Position numbers and translations under genes: made by a program | Part shown: positions 47,525-57,893 of the stretch, in pieces | Numbering within the stretch: the stretch's first letter is position 1 | Layout: the number at the start of each line of letters is the position of its first letter | From: RYN-230 sp963770535 | GTDB lineage: Bacteria > Actinomycetota > Actinomycetes > Streptosporangiales > Streptosporangiaceae | Direction: 5' to 3' | Assembly (NCBI GenBank): GCA_963770535.1 | Contig: CAVYPZ010000003.1 | Location: forward strand, 1,488,001-1,552,000 | DNA length: 64,000 nt | Notes under the pieces: generated by a model | What the model was told of the DNA's origin: nothing | What the model saw: only the letters and a program-made list of their open reading frames with translations | The model's database searches: none

Positions 47525-48808
47525 TTACCGGGGGGACCAGGCGAGGGGGAGTGAGTCGATGCCGTAGATGCCTTCCACGCCGCCCAGCCGGGCCTCGCCC
47601 GCGGGACGCAGCCCGGTCATCCGGGGGGCGAGGAAGGCGAGCGCCTCCTCGAGCTCGGCCCGGGCCAGGTTGGAGCCCAGGCAGAAGTGCGGGCCCGCGC
47701 CGAACGTCAGCAGCCGCCCGCCGGAGTCGTGGGCGATGTCGAACTTGTCGCCCGCCCCGGCGTCCCGGTTGGCCCGCTCCGCGCAGATCGCGACGATGGT
47801 GCCCGCCGGGAACAGGACGCCACGGTACTCGATGGCGTCGGTGCAGATCCGGGCGGTGAACGGGGTGATCGGCTCGAACCTGAGCACTTCCTCGACCGCC
47901 GCGGGCACCAGCCCGGGGTCGCGGGCCAGCGCGGCCCACTGCTCAGGGTGGGCGGCGAACAGCCGCATCGCGTGGGACAGCTGGGCCTGGGTCGTGTCGA
48001 TCCCGCCCGCGACCACGTTGAGGACCAGGTTGACGCATTCCTCGTGCGTCAGCCGGACCCCCTCCTCCTCGGCCGCGAGCAGCGTGCTGATGAGGTCGTC
48101 GGAGGGCTCGCGGCGGCGGCGTTCCAGCAGCGTCTCGACGTACTCGTACAGTTCCCCGACGGCGCGCTCGATCCGTGCGGGCTCGCTGGCCAGGGCGCGG
48201 ATGTCGAACTGCTTCTGGACCCAGCCGGACCATTCGTGCAGCCGCGGGGCGTCCTGCGGCGGGGCACCCAGCACGGTGGCGATGGTGAGCGAAGGGTAGG
48301 GCTTGGCGAACGCGGCCACGAAGTCGCACCCGGCGGGGCCGCCCGGCGGGAGGTCCCCGAGGTCGTGCCACAGCCCGTCCAGGAACCCGCGCATCGCCGG
48401 CCGCCACCGGCCGGCCGCGCGGGGCGTGAACGCGGGACCGATCAGGGCCCGCAGCCGCCGGTGCCGCTCCCCGGTGGCGTTCAGGATGTTGGCGTCGATC
48501 TGCTCCCGCAGGCGGCCGCCCGTGACGCCGAAAATCTCCGCGATCTCCCGCCCCGGAAAGGCGGTCTGCCGGGCCCGGAGGAAAAACTCGCCCGACTCCC
48601 GGTCCAGCACCACGTACGTGAGCGGGGAGCGGGCCAGCCAGCCCTGCTGCCGGACCGCGGCCAGCCGGTCGTGGTACACCTCGCCGACCAGGCCCGGCTC
48701 GGTGTAGTCGAACACCGGCAGGTCGAGGTCGTTGACCGTCACCGCATCAGGGCCCGGTGCCCCGGGTGCCGAGGCGCTGGATGCCGGGGCCTCGTTCGTG
48801 GCTGACAT
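47525..48808 (-). CDS. Cytochrome P450
   Basis: A 427-residue soluble bacterial P450 monooxygenase. The heme-thiolate motif is FGAGPHFCLGSNLAR, the ExxR is in AAVEEVLRFEP, and the I-helix oxygen-activating motif is NVVAGGIDTTQAQ. An N-terminal 25-residue Ala/Pro-rich stretch precedes DLDLPVFDYTEPG. There is no ferredoxin or reductase gene nearby, so redox partners are elsewhere. ATG 48808 follows GGAAGGG. Substrate is unknown. It diverges from a DUF3618 gene. A second P450 lies at 54338. Confidence 0.92.
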   Translation of the reverse strand: MSATNEAPASSASAPGAPGPDAVTVNDLDLPVFDYTEPGLVGEVYHDRLAAVRQQGWLARSPLTYVVLDRESGEFFLRARQTAFPGREIAEIFGVTGGRLREQIDANILNATGERHRRLRALIGPAFTPRAAGRWRPAMRGFLDGLWHDLGDLPPGGPAGCDFVAAFAKPYPSLTIATVLGAPPQDAPRLHEWSGWVQKQFDIRALASEPARIERAVGELYEYVETLLERRRREPSDDLISTLLAAEEEGVRLTHEECVNLVLNVVAGGIDTTQAQLSHAMRLFAAHPEQWAALARDPGLVPAAVEEVLRFEPITPFTARICTDAIEYRGVLFPAGTIVAICAERANRDAGAGDKFDIAHDSGGRLLTFGAGPHFCLGSNLARAELEEALAFLAPRMTGLRPAGEARLGGVEGIYGIDSLPLAWSPR

Positions 48809-48983
48809 TGAGCAGGTCCCTTCCGCCGACACGCTCGACCCTACGCGGCCGTCCCGGCCGCGCCCAGACCCGATTCCCTGCCCCGCGGCTCATTTCTCCC
48901 CCGTAACCGTGCCGGCCGTGCACATCACTGCCCCGCCTGCCACACTTACCGGCAAAGATCCGCCCCCGAAGGGATGCAAAGCG

Positions 48984-49250
48984 ATGGCCGAGGCGAATGG
49001 CACGGTCGCGACCCGCGACCCGGATGCGCTGGTCGAGGAGATCGAGCGCACCCGCGAGAGCCTCGCGCGCACCGTCGATCAGCTCGCCGACCGGGTCAGC
49101 CCGGCCAACGTGGCGCACCGCGCCCTGGACCGGGCCCGGGAGCAGCTCCAGCGCCCCGAGGCACGGATCGCGGGGGGAGCCCTCGCCGCCCTCGCCGCCC
49201 TCACGGTGATCGGCGTGGCCGCCCACCTGGTCCGCCGCCGCCACCGCTGA
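48984..49250 (+). CDS. DUF3618 family membrane protein
   Basis: An 88-residue protein. The first 45 residues are helical and charged (DPDALVEEIERTRESLARTVDQLADRVSP), the hallmark DUF3618 repeat with the RxxLxxTVDxLxxRVxP pattern, followed by one transmembrane helix (IAGGALAALAALTVIGVAAHLV) and a basic tail. Such small proteins often accompany stress or phage-shock-like genes; no function is known. ATG 48984 is used. It lies divergent to the P450 gene. Confidence 0.88.
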   Translation: MAEANGTVATRDPDALVEEIERTRESLARTVDQLADRVSPANVAHRALDRAREQLQRPEARIAGGALAALAALTVIGVAAHLVRRRHR

Positions 49251-49327
49251 CCCGGTCAGCTCCCCTTGATCGGCAGCGGCATCTGACCGCAGCGGGCACG
49301 CTGGCCGGCGTGATCGCGGTCGCCGGC

Positions 49328-50548
49328 TCAGCCGAAGGACTGGCCTTCTCCCCGGTAGGTGGGGACGGTCGCGGTGACCGTGTTCCCGTCCACCAGGTGC
49401 AGTTCGCCGAACCGCTCGCACAGCTCACCGGCCTTGGCGTGCCGGAACCAGACCCGGTCGCCGATCCGGAGCCCGTCCGCGGCCGTGCCGAGCAGCGGCG
49501 TCTGCACCTCCCCGGCTCCCTCCTGCTTATCGAGCCGCAGGCCGGCCGGGAGGTAGGGCTGGGGGAGGCGGCTGCCGTGGGCCGGGCCGGACGCCACGTA
49601 CCCGCCGCCGGCCACCGTGACCACGCCCCGGGCCGGCCGGCGGACCACGGGCAGCGCGAACAGGGCGGCCGGCCGTCCGGTGAAGGCCCGGTAGCTGTCG
49701 AACAGGCTGGGCTGGTAGAGACCGGAGCCGGCGCCGATCTCGGTGACCGCGTCCTCGGCGGCAGTCCGCTCGATCGAGCCTGTGCCGCCCCCGTTCACGA
49801 AGCGGAGCGGTGTCACCTCGCCGACCGCCGCCACGATGGCCGCGCGCCGCCGGGCCAGTTCTGCCGCGGAACGGCGCTGCATCTGCCGGACAGCCTGCGC
49901 GTAGGCGGGACGCCCGGGTGGCTTGTCGCCGACGCCGGCGATCTGCGCCTCATAAGCCATCAGCCCGGCCAGGCGGATCCCGGGCCGGCTCGCGATGTCC
50001 CGGGCCAGCGCCGCCGCCTCAGCCGGGGTCCGCACCGGGGAGCGCCGCGCCCCGGCGCGCATCATGCCGCCCGGTCCCACGTAGGACGTGTCGATGTCCA
50101 GGCAGACCTGGATGGGCGCGGGATCCGTCACGCCGGCGGCGGCCTTCTCGATGATGTCGAGCTGATCCGGCGAGTCGATCATCACGGTGATCGACCCCGC
50201 CGCCGCGGGGTGACTGGCCAGCCGGGCGAGCGCCGCCCGGTCGGTGCTGGGGTAGGCGACCACGATGTCGTCGCTGACACCCTGCCCGGCCAGCCACAGC
50301 GCCTCGGGCAGGCTGAAAGCCAGGATCCCGCGGAACCCGCTGGTACCCAGGACCTGCCCGAGCAGTGCGCGGCACCGCACCGACTTGCTGGCCAGCCGGA
50401 TCGGCTTGCCCGACGCCCGCCGGATCATGCCGGCGGCGTTGGCCCGCAGCGCCTCCAGGTCGATCACCGCGAACGGGGGCTCCAGGCTGGCCGTGGCCGC
50501 GTTGTACCGGGCCAGGTCGGCGGCCCCGGACGGCCCGCCTGGGCTCAC
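49328..50548 (-). CDS. Amino acid deaminase/D-threonine-aldolase-like PLP enzyme
   Basis: A 406-residue alanine-racemase-fold (type III) PLP enzyme. The PLP Lys is in KPIRLASKSVRCRALL, and the C-terminal domain carries the metal-site pattern of D-threonine aldolases (YHDGCDxx-like HLVDGNTV and FRHAKAGELCERFGELHLVDG with His and Asp). Related proteins are annotated amino acid deaminase/aldolase. It overlaps gcvH by four bases (GTGA at 50545-50548), so translation is coupled to glycine cleavage genes. D-Threonine or a similar hydroxy amino acid split to glycine would feed the glycine cleavage system (inference). Confidence 0.8.
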   Translation of the reverse strand: MSPGGPSGAADLARYNAATASLEPPFAVIDLEALRANAAGMIRRASGKPIRLASKSVRCRALLGQVLGTSGFRGILAFSLPEALWLAGQGVSDDIVVAYPSTDRAALARLASHPAAAGSITVMIDSPDQLDIIEKAAAGVTDPAPIQVCLDIDTSYVGPGGMMRAGARRSPVRTPAEAAALARDIASRPGIRLAGLMAYEAQIAGVGDKPPGRPAYAQAVRQMQRRSAAELARRRAAIVAAVGEVTPLRFVNGGGTGSIERTAAEDAVTEIGAGSGLYQPSLFDSYRAFTGRPAALFALPVVRRPARGVVTVAGGGYVASGPAHGSRLPQPYLPAGLRLDKQEGAGEVQTPLLGTAADGLRIGDRVWFRHAKAGELCERFGELHLVDGNTVTATVPTYRGEGQSFG

Positions 50549-50931
50549 TCAGCCTCTTTGGTCAGGGCCGTGTATTCCTCGGGGGTCAGCAGGCCCGCCG
50601 GGTCGGCGCCGTCGGCGACCCGGATCCGGAGCAGCCAGCCGGCCCCGTAAGGGTCGGTGTTGACCAGCCCCGGGTCGTCGTCGATATCCGGGTTGGCCTC
50701 GATCACCTCGCCGTCCACCGGCGAGTACAGGTCGGAGACCGACTTCGTGGACTCCACCTCACCGAAAGGCTCACCGGCGGTCACGGCCGTCCCCGGCTGG
50801 GGAACGGACACGTAGACAACGTCGCCGAGCGCCTGCTGGGCAAAGTCGGTGATTCCGACCGACGCGACGGAGCCGTCGATGGCTACCCACTCGTGCTCCG
50901 GGGTGTAGCTCAGGTTTTCCGGAACAGTCAT
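50545..50931 (-). CDS. gcvH: Glycine cleavage system H protein
   Basis: A 128-residue lipoyl carrier of the glycine cleavage system. The lipoylated Lys is in GEVESTKSVSDLYSPVDGEV. LSYTPEHEWVAIDGSVASVGITDFAQQALGDVVYVSVP and NPDIDDDPGLVNTDPYGAGWLLRIR are canonical. ATG 50931 is used. It follows gcvT by 55 bases and overlaps the D-threonine-aldolase-like gene. The P and L proteins are not in this window. Confidence 0.95.
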   Translation of the reverse strand: MTVPENLSYTPEHEWVAIDGSVASVGITDFAQQALGDVVYVSVPQPGTAVTAGEPFGEVESTKSVSDLYSPVDGEVIEANPDIDDDPGLVNTDPYGAGWLLRIRVADGADPAGLLTPEEYTALTKEAE

Positions 50932-50985
50932 CTGGTCGCTCTCCTGAGATCAGCTGCCCCGCCGGGCCAGGCGCCCGGAGGGAAG

Positions 50986-52138
50986 TCATCGTGGCCGTTC
51001 GTCAGTCCGATGGTAGAAGGGCAGCGGGGTCATCATGGCCGGCTCGGCGCGGCCCCTGATGTCGACCGCGAGCCGGCCTCTCCGCGGGCCCGCCCGGGGC
51101 GGCCGCGTCCGCCACCTCCGGGTCGACGTAAGCCATGGCGATCGGCACGCCCAGGGTCGGTGAGGGGGCGCCGCTGGTCACCGTGCCCCGCGGCTGGCCG
51201 TCCCACAGGACGGGATACCCGTGCCGGGGGACGCGGCGGGTGCCGCTCCGCAGCCCGACCAGGACCCGGGCGCGGCGGCGCCTGGGCCGCGGCGGCCAGG
51301 GCGGCCCGGCCGACGAAGTCGCCGGGCTTGCCCAGCTTGACCACCCGGCCGAGGCCCGCGTCGAACGGTGTCATGCCCGGCCCGAGCTCGTTGCCGTACA
51401 GCGGCATCCCGGCCTCCAGCCGGAGCGTGTCGCGGGCGGCCAGCCCGGCGGGCACCAGGCCCGCCGGGGCTGCCCGCGGCGGACAGCGCCGTCCAGAGGT
51501 GCTCCGCGTCGCCGGGCCGGCTGAACAGCTCGAACCCGTCCTCGCCGGTGTAGCCGGTCCGGGCCAGCAGGACCTCACGGCCAGACACGGTGCCCCGGTG
51601 GCCGGTGTAGTACCTGACCTCATCCAGGGCGACGTCGGTGAGCGGGCCGAGAATGCCGGCTGCCGCCGGGCCCTGGATCGCGATCAGCGCGTAGGCATCG
51701 GTCTGGTCGGTGACCCGGGCGTCGTGACCATCCGCCCGCTCGCGCAGCGCGGCATCGACCACGCCGGTGTTGGCGGCGTTGGCGACGACCAGGAACTCCT
51801 GGTCGTCCAGCCGGTAGACGATCAGGTCGTCGAGTACCCCGCCGTCCGCGCGCGCAGATCATCGTGTAGCGGGCCCGGCCGGGCGCCATCGACGACGGCT
51901 GGCCGACCAGCGCGTAGTCCAGGGCGGCGGCGGCCCCCGGGCCGGAAACGATGATCTCGCCCATGTGGGACAGGTCGAACAGCCCGGCGCTGGCCCGGAC
52001 GGCCTGGTGCTCCGCGGTCTCGCTGCGGTACCGCAGGGGCATCAGCCACCCGGCGAACTCGGTCATCGAGGCACCCAGCTGCTCGTGCACGGCGCGCAGC
52101 GGGGTCTGCCGCGGCTTCGCAGCGTCAGGCATCGTCAT
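50986..52138 (-). pseudogene. gcvT: gcvT (aminomethyltransferase) with several frameshifts
   Basis: Homology to the full T protein runs from ATG 52138 (GGAGAG upstream) to TGA 50986, but in alternating frames. The N-terminus is PRQTPLRAVHEQLGASMTEFAGWLMPLRYRS then GLFDLSHMGEI; after RYTMICAR (about 51850) it moves to GGVLDDLIVYRL and VDAALRERADG. Near 51465 it moves again to APAGLVPAGLAARDTLRLEAGMPLYGNEL; near 51270 to RVLVGLRSGTRRVPRHGYPVLWDG. Near 51085 it moves to RLAVDIRGRAEPAMMTPLPFYH. At least four single-base changes are needed, yet there are no in-frame nonsense codons and conserved residues remain. Sequencing error or very recent decay are both possible. The folate-binding and substrate residues appear intact. 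Confidence 0.8.
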
Positions 52139-52428
52139 CGGGGGCTCTCCAGGGGCTGCCGGGCGGGTGGCCGGTGCGGGAGGCCGGGCTCCGGGCGGGA
52201 CGCAGCCGGAGGGCCGCACGGCGGCGCCGCTTGCCGAGGTAACAGCGGCCCGGCCAGCATACCGGCTGATGCCGCGCGGGCGGCCTGCTGGAGTGGCCGG
52301 GGCTGATCGCCCGCTGAAGCTCTCCTCTGAACCACGGGCCTGGTCCGCGTGCCGGGTGAACGCCCGCTCCGCGCCGGGCGGCGATCCTGCACGGCGGGGG
52401 GCAGATACTGCCCGGTAGCGGGCAAGTC

Positions 52429-52445
52429 TGTCACCTACGGTGACA
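52429..52445. promoter_or_regulatory. TGTCACC-TAC-GGTGACA inverted repeat
   Basis: A perfect 7+3+7 palindrome between the gcvT start and the lysozyme-ricin gene, followed by AATAAAACCAATACC, the most AT-rich stretch of the region. Promoters for both directions may lie here; the binding protein is unknown. Confidence 0.5.
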
Positions 52446-52636
52446 ATAAAACCAATACCAGCTTTCATTCTCGTCGAGTACGTTTCCGCCGCGCTTTGGG
52501 CCGGGTATGCCCTGCTCCGAGGATCACGGCGCCGGCTCAGCAGCCGGCTGATGAGCCCCCCACGGGCCCTTCCCCAGCAGGTTGGGCCCTGTACCAGCGG
52601 GATCTGCGTCCCGACCGGAGTCGAGGGGGTTCGATC

Positions 52637-53646
52637 ATGGCGTTCGGCGCCAAGGCGGCCGTGCGTGACGTTCTTGCTGCCGCAGCGGCCGTTGTCCTGG
52701 CCGCCAGCATTGTCGCTGCGGCGTCCGTCTCCCGCCACGCTGAGCACTCAGCGTCACGGTATGCGGTCCAGGTCACGGCCGGGCCGGCCGGGGGGCATCC
52801 GGGGGCGTGCCGCATCCCGGGCCCGTGATGCGCCCGGCGTCGCTGGCTCCCCGCGGGGCGTTCGACCGGATACTCAGCGCGCAGCAGGCGGCGTCGGCTG
52901 CCCAGATCTGCGCCGGATACGCCACCTACGCGGGATGGACGAACAATGCCTCCAGCAACGACCTGGTCACGGCGAGCGCGATCTGCGTCGCCGAGTCCGG
53001 CGGGCGGCCCACCGTGTACTACTGCGACCCAACCGGCCAGGACGCCTACTACCCTCCGGTGAACTGCTCGGGGGTGTACGACCGGGGGCTGTGGCAGCTG
53101 GACAACCAGGCCTGGGCCAGCATCCCCGACACCTGCGCCTTCACGGCGAAGTGCAACGCGGACGGCGCGTACGCCATCAGTGAGCGCGGTGCGAGCTTTA
53201 CTCCCTGGGCCACCTACACCAGCGGCGCCTACACCAACTACCTGGCCGTGTCCCAGTCCGCGGTCGCAGCGCTGCGCGGCGGCACGGTGCCCAGCGGGGT
53301 GGCGGGAGTCTGCCTGTCGCGGGCGGCGTACGCGCAGAACGCCGCGGCGATCACCAGTACCTGCGGCAGCGGCGCAGGGCGGCAGCGGTGGCGCATGGCC
53401 GGCGCTGCGATCCGCGACGGCGGCTACTGCCTCGCGGTCGCGTCGCGGGCCAGGAACGCAGCGGTGCGCCTGCGGCGGTGCAACGCGAGCGCTTACCAGC
53501 AGTGGACCGCCCTGGGCAACGGCCTGCTGCGCAACGCCCTGCGCGGCAGGTGCCTGCGTGACCCGGGCAGCACCGTCCTCCCGGGAACCCAGGTCAACGT
53601 GGGCTCGTGCGTCGTGGCCACGTCCCGCGTCTGGTGGCTGCCATGA
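52637..53646 (+). CDS. Secreted lysozyme-like protein with ricin-type lectin domain (frameshift after signal peptide)
   Basis: A protein of about 336 residues. ATG 52637 (GAGGGGG upstream) starts a signal-anchor MAFGAKAAVRDVLAAAAAVVLAASIVA in one frame; after about 52800 the coding moves to another frame (GTG 52807 onward). One more G in the GGGGG near 52800-52804 fuses them. The body has a lysozyme-superfamily domain (QICAGYATYAGWTN, SAICVAESGGRP, YDRGLWQLDNQAW with the catalytic Glu in AESGG). The C-terminal beta-trefoil is ricin-B-like (GYCLAVASRARNAAVRLRRCNASAYQQW, RCLRDPG). It may cleave peptidoglycan or glycans outside the cell. Confidence 0.75.
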
Positions 53647-53728
53647 GCACGCCGCTGAGCCCGCGCCCGGCGGCCCGGCTGAGCATCCGGCCGCACCGCG
53701 CCCGGCGGCCGGGCTAGGCTCGCGGGAC

Positions 53729-54007
53729 ATGGGACTTCTCTCTGAGGACGACATCGGCACCGAACTCGCCAGCCTGCCGGCCTGGACCCGGGCAGGTGAC
53801 AGCATCACCAGCGAGGTCACCCTGGCTGACTTCCGGGCCGCCCTGCTTTACGTCGGGGCGGTGGCCTACCTGGCCGAGCAGGCCAGCCACCATCCCGATG
53901 TGCTGATCCAGTGGAACAAGGTGACGCTGACCTTGTCCACCCACTCGGCCGGCGGCCTGACGGGGGCCGACTTCGCCCTGGCCCGGCAGATCAGCGCCCT
54001 GCCCTGA
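53729..54007 (+). CDS. 4a-hydroxytetrahydrobiopterin dehydratase
   Basis: A 92-residue pterin-4a-carbinolamine dehydratase. The signature is intact: AEQASHHPDVLIQWNKVTLTLSTHSAGGLTGADF holds the two catalytic His of HHPD and the later His. The reaction recycles the pterin cofactor of aromatic amino acid hydroxylases, none of which is nearby; in many bacteria the enzyme serves other pterin roles. ATG 53729 is used. It ends before a strong hairpin. Confidence 0.92.
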   Translation: MGLLSEDDIGTELASLPAWTRAGDSITSEVTLADFRAALLYVGAVAYLAEQASHHPDVLIQWNKVTLTLSTHSAGGLTGADFALARQISALP

Positions 54008-54036
54008 CGGCGGGGCCCTGACCATCGGGCCCGGTA

Positions 54037-54090
54037 CCTTCGTCCTGGGCGGCGCCCCGCCCCCGGGAAGCGCCGCCCAGAGGACGAAGG
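54037..54090 (+). terminator. Long hairpin terminator after pterin dehydratase
   Basis: CCTTCGTCCTGGGCGGCGC (54037-54055) pairs with GCGCCGCCC (54070-54078), an AG bulge, and AGGACGAAGG (54081-54090). A C-rich run follows. The structure is a clear factor-independent-type stem. Confidence 0.75.
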
Positions 54091-54337
54091 CCCCCCTCGG
54101 CTTCGCGCCCCTCCGCCCCCGTCCGTGCCGGCGGCCGCCGGTGCCCTGCGGGCGAAGCGGCTGGCCGGGCACGGCGAGGAGGCGACCCCCACCGTTGACG
54201 CGCGGTCCCCCCGTAAGCCAGGGGAGTTCTAGTTATACACTCTGCGCTGATGTCATCACGGTTCGTTACCAGATTGAGGCCGACTCGCGGGAGTCAGATG
54301 CGCGGTGCCTGGATGCGCGGGATTCTGCCCGGTTAGG
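54091..54337. other. Intergenic region between terminator and P450
   Basis: About 250 bases with one AT-rich patch (TAGTTATACACTCTGC near 54231) and a GACTCGCGGGAGTC palindrome-like element near 54283-54296. No gene is recognised. Confidence 0.4.
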
Positions 54338-55621
<1,284 letters not shown>

Positions 55622-55728
55622 GGGCGACCGCCTTGTCCTCGGATCCGCGCGGGAAATCCACCCCGTTCATCGTCGCACAAGCCGGACCCGCCGTCGCCTC
55701 CCCGGCCCCGGCGGATACGCTGAGGCAC

Positions 55729-56536
55729 GTGAGGCGGGCCGCCATGCTGGTGGCCACCGGCGTGCTGGCCACCGCCCTAGGGATCGGCGGTGCCCCGCCC
55801 GGGCGCGGGTCGGCTGAGGCGTGTACCGCCGCGGCCGTGCGGGCCATCGAGCACCGCGTGCCCTTGAGTACCGTCACCGCGCAGTGCCGGGGCCTGAGCC
55901 GGGCTCAGCTGAACTTCGCCCTGGGCCGGGCCATTTACGAGGTGGCGGGTACCGGTCACCACAAGACGGCCTGGCGGAGGCGCGCGGTGGTGGCCGGGGA
56001 CCGCCTGGCCCGGCTGATCGAGTCCCAGCGGCGGGATGAGGGCCCGCCTGCCCGGCCGTCACCTGGTGCCGGGCCGCCGCCACCGCCTCCTGGTGCGCTG
56101 GCGGGCCGCTGGGGGGAAGGCCTGGCGGCGCTCGCGGCCTGGCTCCTGACCATCGGCAGCGGGGCCTTCATGCTGGCCGGCTGGATCAGGCGGGGCGGCC
56201 TGCGCCCTCGCGGCGGCCGGGGCCGGCTCGCTCCCGCGGTCACCCTCGGGCATTTCGGCGTGGCCAGCACCGGGCTGCTGGTGTGGATCGCCTACCTGGT
56301 CACCGGGCTGGGCGGGCTGGGCTGGCTGGCCGTGGGCGTGCTGCTGGCCGCGGCCGGGCTGGGCATGGCCACGCTGACCGTGTGGTCATCCCGGGTGCCG
56401 CGGGCGAGACCATGGTCCGCCGGGACCGGCGCCGGGCCGGCGCGCAGACCTGCGCATCGTCGTCCCGATCGTGCACGGCCTGACCGCCAGCGCGACGATC
56501 CTGCTGGCCCTGCTCACCGTGGTGAGCGCCCGGTGA
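55729..56536 (+). CDS. Membrane protein with secreted N-terminal domain, frameshifted near the C-terminus
   Basis: About 269 residues. GTG 55729 starts VRRAAMLVATGVLATALGIG, a signal anchor, followed by an Ala-rich helical region with two cysteines (EACTAAAVR and VTAQCRGLSRAQLNFAL) and a Pro/Gly linker. Three hydrophobic segments follow (LAALAAWLLTIGSGAFMLAG, HFGVASTGLLVWIAYLVTG, WLAVGVLLAAAGLGMATLTV). The C-terminus continues in another frame as DLRIVVPIVHGLTASATILLALLTVVSAR to the TGA at 56534-56536. One extra base around 56395-56445 accounts for the change. Family unknown. Divergent from the second P450. Confidence 0.6.
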
Positions 56537-56570
56537 GCAGGCCACGAACCGGCCGGGTGCGTTCCTCCCG

Positions 56571-57053
56571 CTACTGCGGGCCGCCCCGTATCCGCCGGCC
56601 GGTCACCGAGGTGGGCCGGATCCGGATCCAGAACGGATGCTCGACCCCGCTTGCCCAGGGCCGCAGGCCGAGGCGGCCGAGCCGCTGGGTTTCGGCCTCG
56701 TCGTACACCAGGGCCGCGCGGCCGGTCACCAGCACGCTCCACCCTGCCCGGGTGCCCTCGTCGTAGTAATCGGCCTCGAACGAGACCAGGTCCTGCTGCT
56801 CGGCTGCGGTCAGCTTCGATCCATGGGCGGCCAGGAAAACCACATCCTGGCCGTCGACGGCGTGGTTGACCGGCAGTATGACCACCTCGCCGTCCGCGCA
56901 GAAGCCGATCCGGCCCAGCGGGACCGACGAGAGCAGGTCCAGGCAGGTATCGAAGGCCAGCGTCTCCAGCCCGGCATGATCCATGGGGTTGCCGCGCGTC
57001 CCGGGGCTGCCCTGCTCCGGCAGGCGGGCGGAACCACTCTGATCTTCTGCCAC
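56571..57053 (-). CDS. Pyridoxamine-5'-phosphate-oxidase-like flavin/F420-fold protein
   Basis: A 160-residue split-barrel protein of the PNPOx-like family. FDTCLDLLSSVPLGRIGFCADGEVVILPVNHAVDGQDVVFLAAHGSKLTAAEQQDLVSFEADYYDEGTRAGWSVLVTGRA is split here only in part, and carries the beta-barrel core with the GRIGF and VNHAV blocks. Many actinobacterial homologues bind FMN or F420 and reduce or scavenge oxidants. GTG 57053 follows GGAGGG. The first 20 residues are polar and probably flexible. It diverges from the LON-domain gene. Confidence 0.85.
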   Translation of the reverse strand: MAEDQSGSARLPEQGSPGTRGNPMDHAGLETLAFDTCLDLLSSVPLGRIGFCADGEVVILPVNHAVDGQDVVFLAAHGSKLTAAEQQDLVSFEADYYDEGTRAGWSVLVTGRAALVYDEAETQRLGRLGLRPWASGVEHPFWIRIRPTSVTGRRIRGGPQ

Positions 57054-57192
57054 ATCACCCTCCGATCCGGAAGAGTCCTGATCCTGTGTCGGGGTGTGCT
57101 GCTAAGCGTTCCCCGTGGCCGGTTCCGGGGCACGGGGCCGAGGTCCCCGGCCGGCAGGGCTTTCGGCTCTGCGGGCCGCATAGGCTCCAGTA

Positions 57193-57861
57193 ATGAGGGA
57201 GATGCTGCCCCTGTTCCCGCTCGGTACCGTCCTCTACCCGGGACTGCTGCTCCCGCTGAACATCTTCGAGGAGCGGTACCTGCGGCTCGTCCATGACCTG
57301 CTGGAGGGCCCGGAACCCCGGCGGTTCGGCGTTATCGCGATCCAGAAGGGCCGGGAAACCGGCGTGGACGGGATCTCGGCGCTGCACGAAATCGGCTGCA
57401 CCGCGACGCTGCGCGAGGTCGCTGAGCAGGATGACGGCCGGTTCCACCTGGTGACCGTGGGCACCCAGCGGTTCCGGCTGACGTCGCTGGACGACTCGCG
57501 GCCATACCTGCAGGGCGAAGTGGAGCTGCTCGAGGAGATGGTCGGCGACGAGGCGGCCGCGGGGCTGGCCGCGCAGGCGGTGCAGCGCGGCTTCCGCGGG
57601 TATGTCGAGGCGCTGGCCGGCCAGGAAAGCGTCGAGGTCAGCGTCCCGGAGCTGCCGGACGAGCCGTTGCTGCTTTCCTACCTGGTGGCCGCCTCGATGA
57701 TCCTCGACCTGCCGGCCCGCCAGCAGCTGCTGGCGGAGCCGGACGCTGAACGCCGGCTCGGAGCCGAGCGCGCGCTGCTGGCCCGGGAGACCACGATGCT
57801 CCGCTCGCTGACCTCCACGCCCGCCCCCGACCTGCGCAACACGCCCTACAACCCGAACTGA
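57193..57861 (+). CDS. LON N-terminal-domain protein
   Basis: A 222-residue stand-alone LON substrate-binding domain. MLPLFPLGTVLYPGLLLPLNIFEERYLRLVHDLL is the family hallmark, then FGVIAIQKGRETG, and CTATLREVAEQDDGRFHLVTVGTQRFRL. It has no ATPase or protease part. Such proteins are conserved in Actinobacteria and of unknown function, perhaps substrate recognition or a PUA-like nucleic-acid role. ATG 57193 is used. It converges closely (32 bases) on the sirtuin gene. Confidence 0.9.
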   Translation: MREMLPLFPLGTVLYPGLLLPLNIFEERYLRLVHDLLEGPEPRRFGVIAIQKGRETGVDGISALHEIGCTATLREVAEQDDGRFHLVTVGTQRFRLTSLDDSRPYLQGEVELLEEMVGDEAAAGLAAQAVQRGFRGYVEALAGQESVEVSVPELPDEPLLLSYLVAASMILDLPARQQLLAEPDAERRLGAERALLARETTMLRSLTSTPAPDLRNTPYNPN

Positions 57862-57893
57862 GCCGGTTACACCCGAACCGGGCCCGGCACTCG

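Noticed and set aside
52140..52430. Possible glycine riboswitch upstream of gcvT
   Set aside because: A GGAGAG-like string exists, but the conserved glycine-aptamer core (GCCGAAGG and paired stems) was not found on the gcvT strand.
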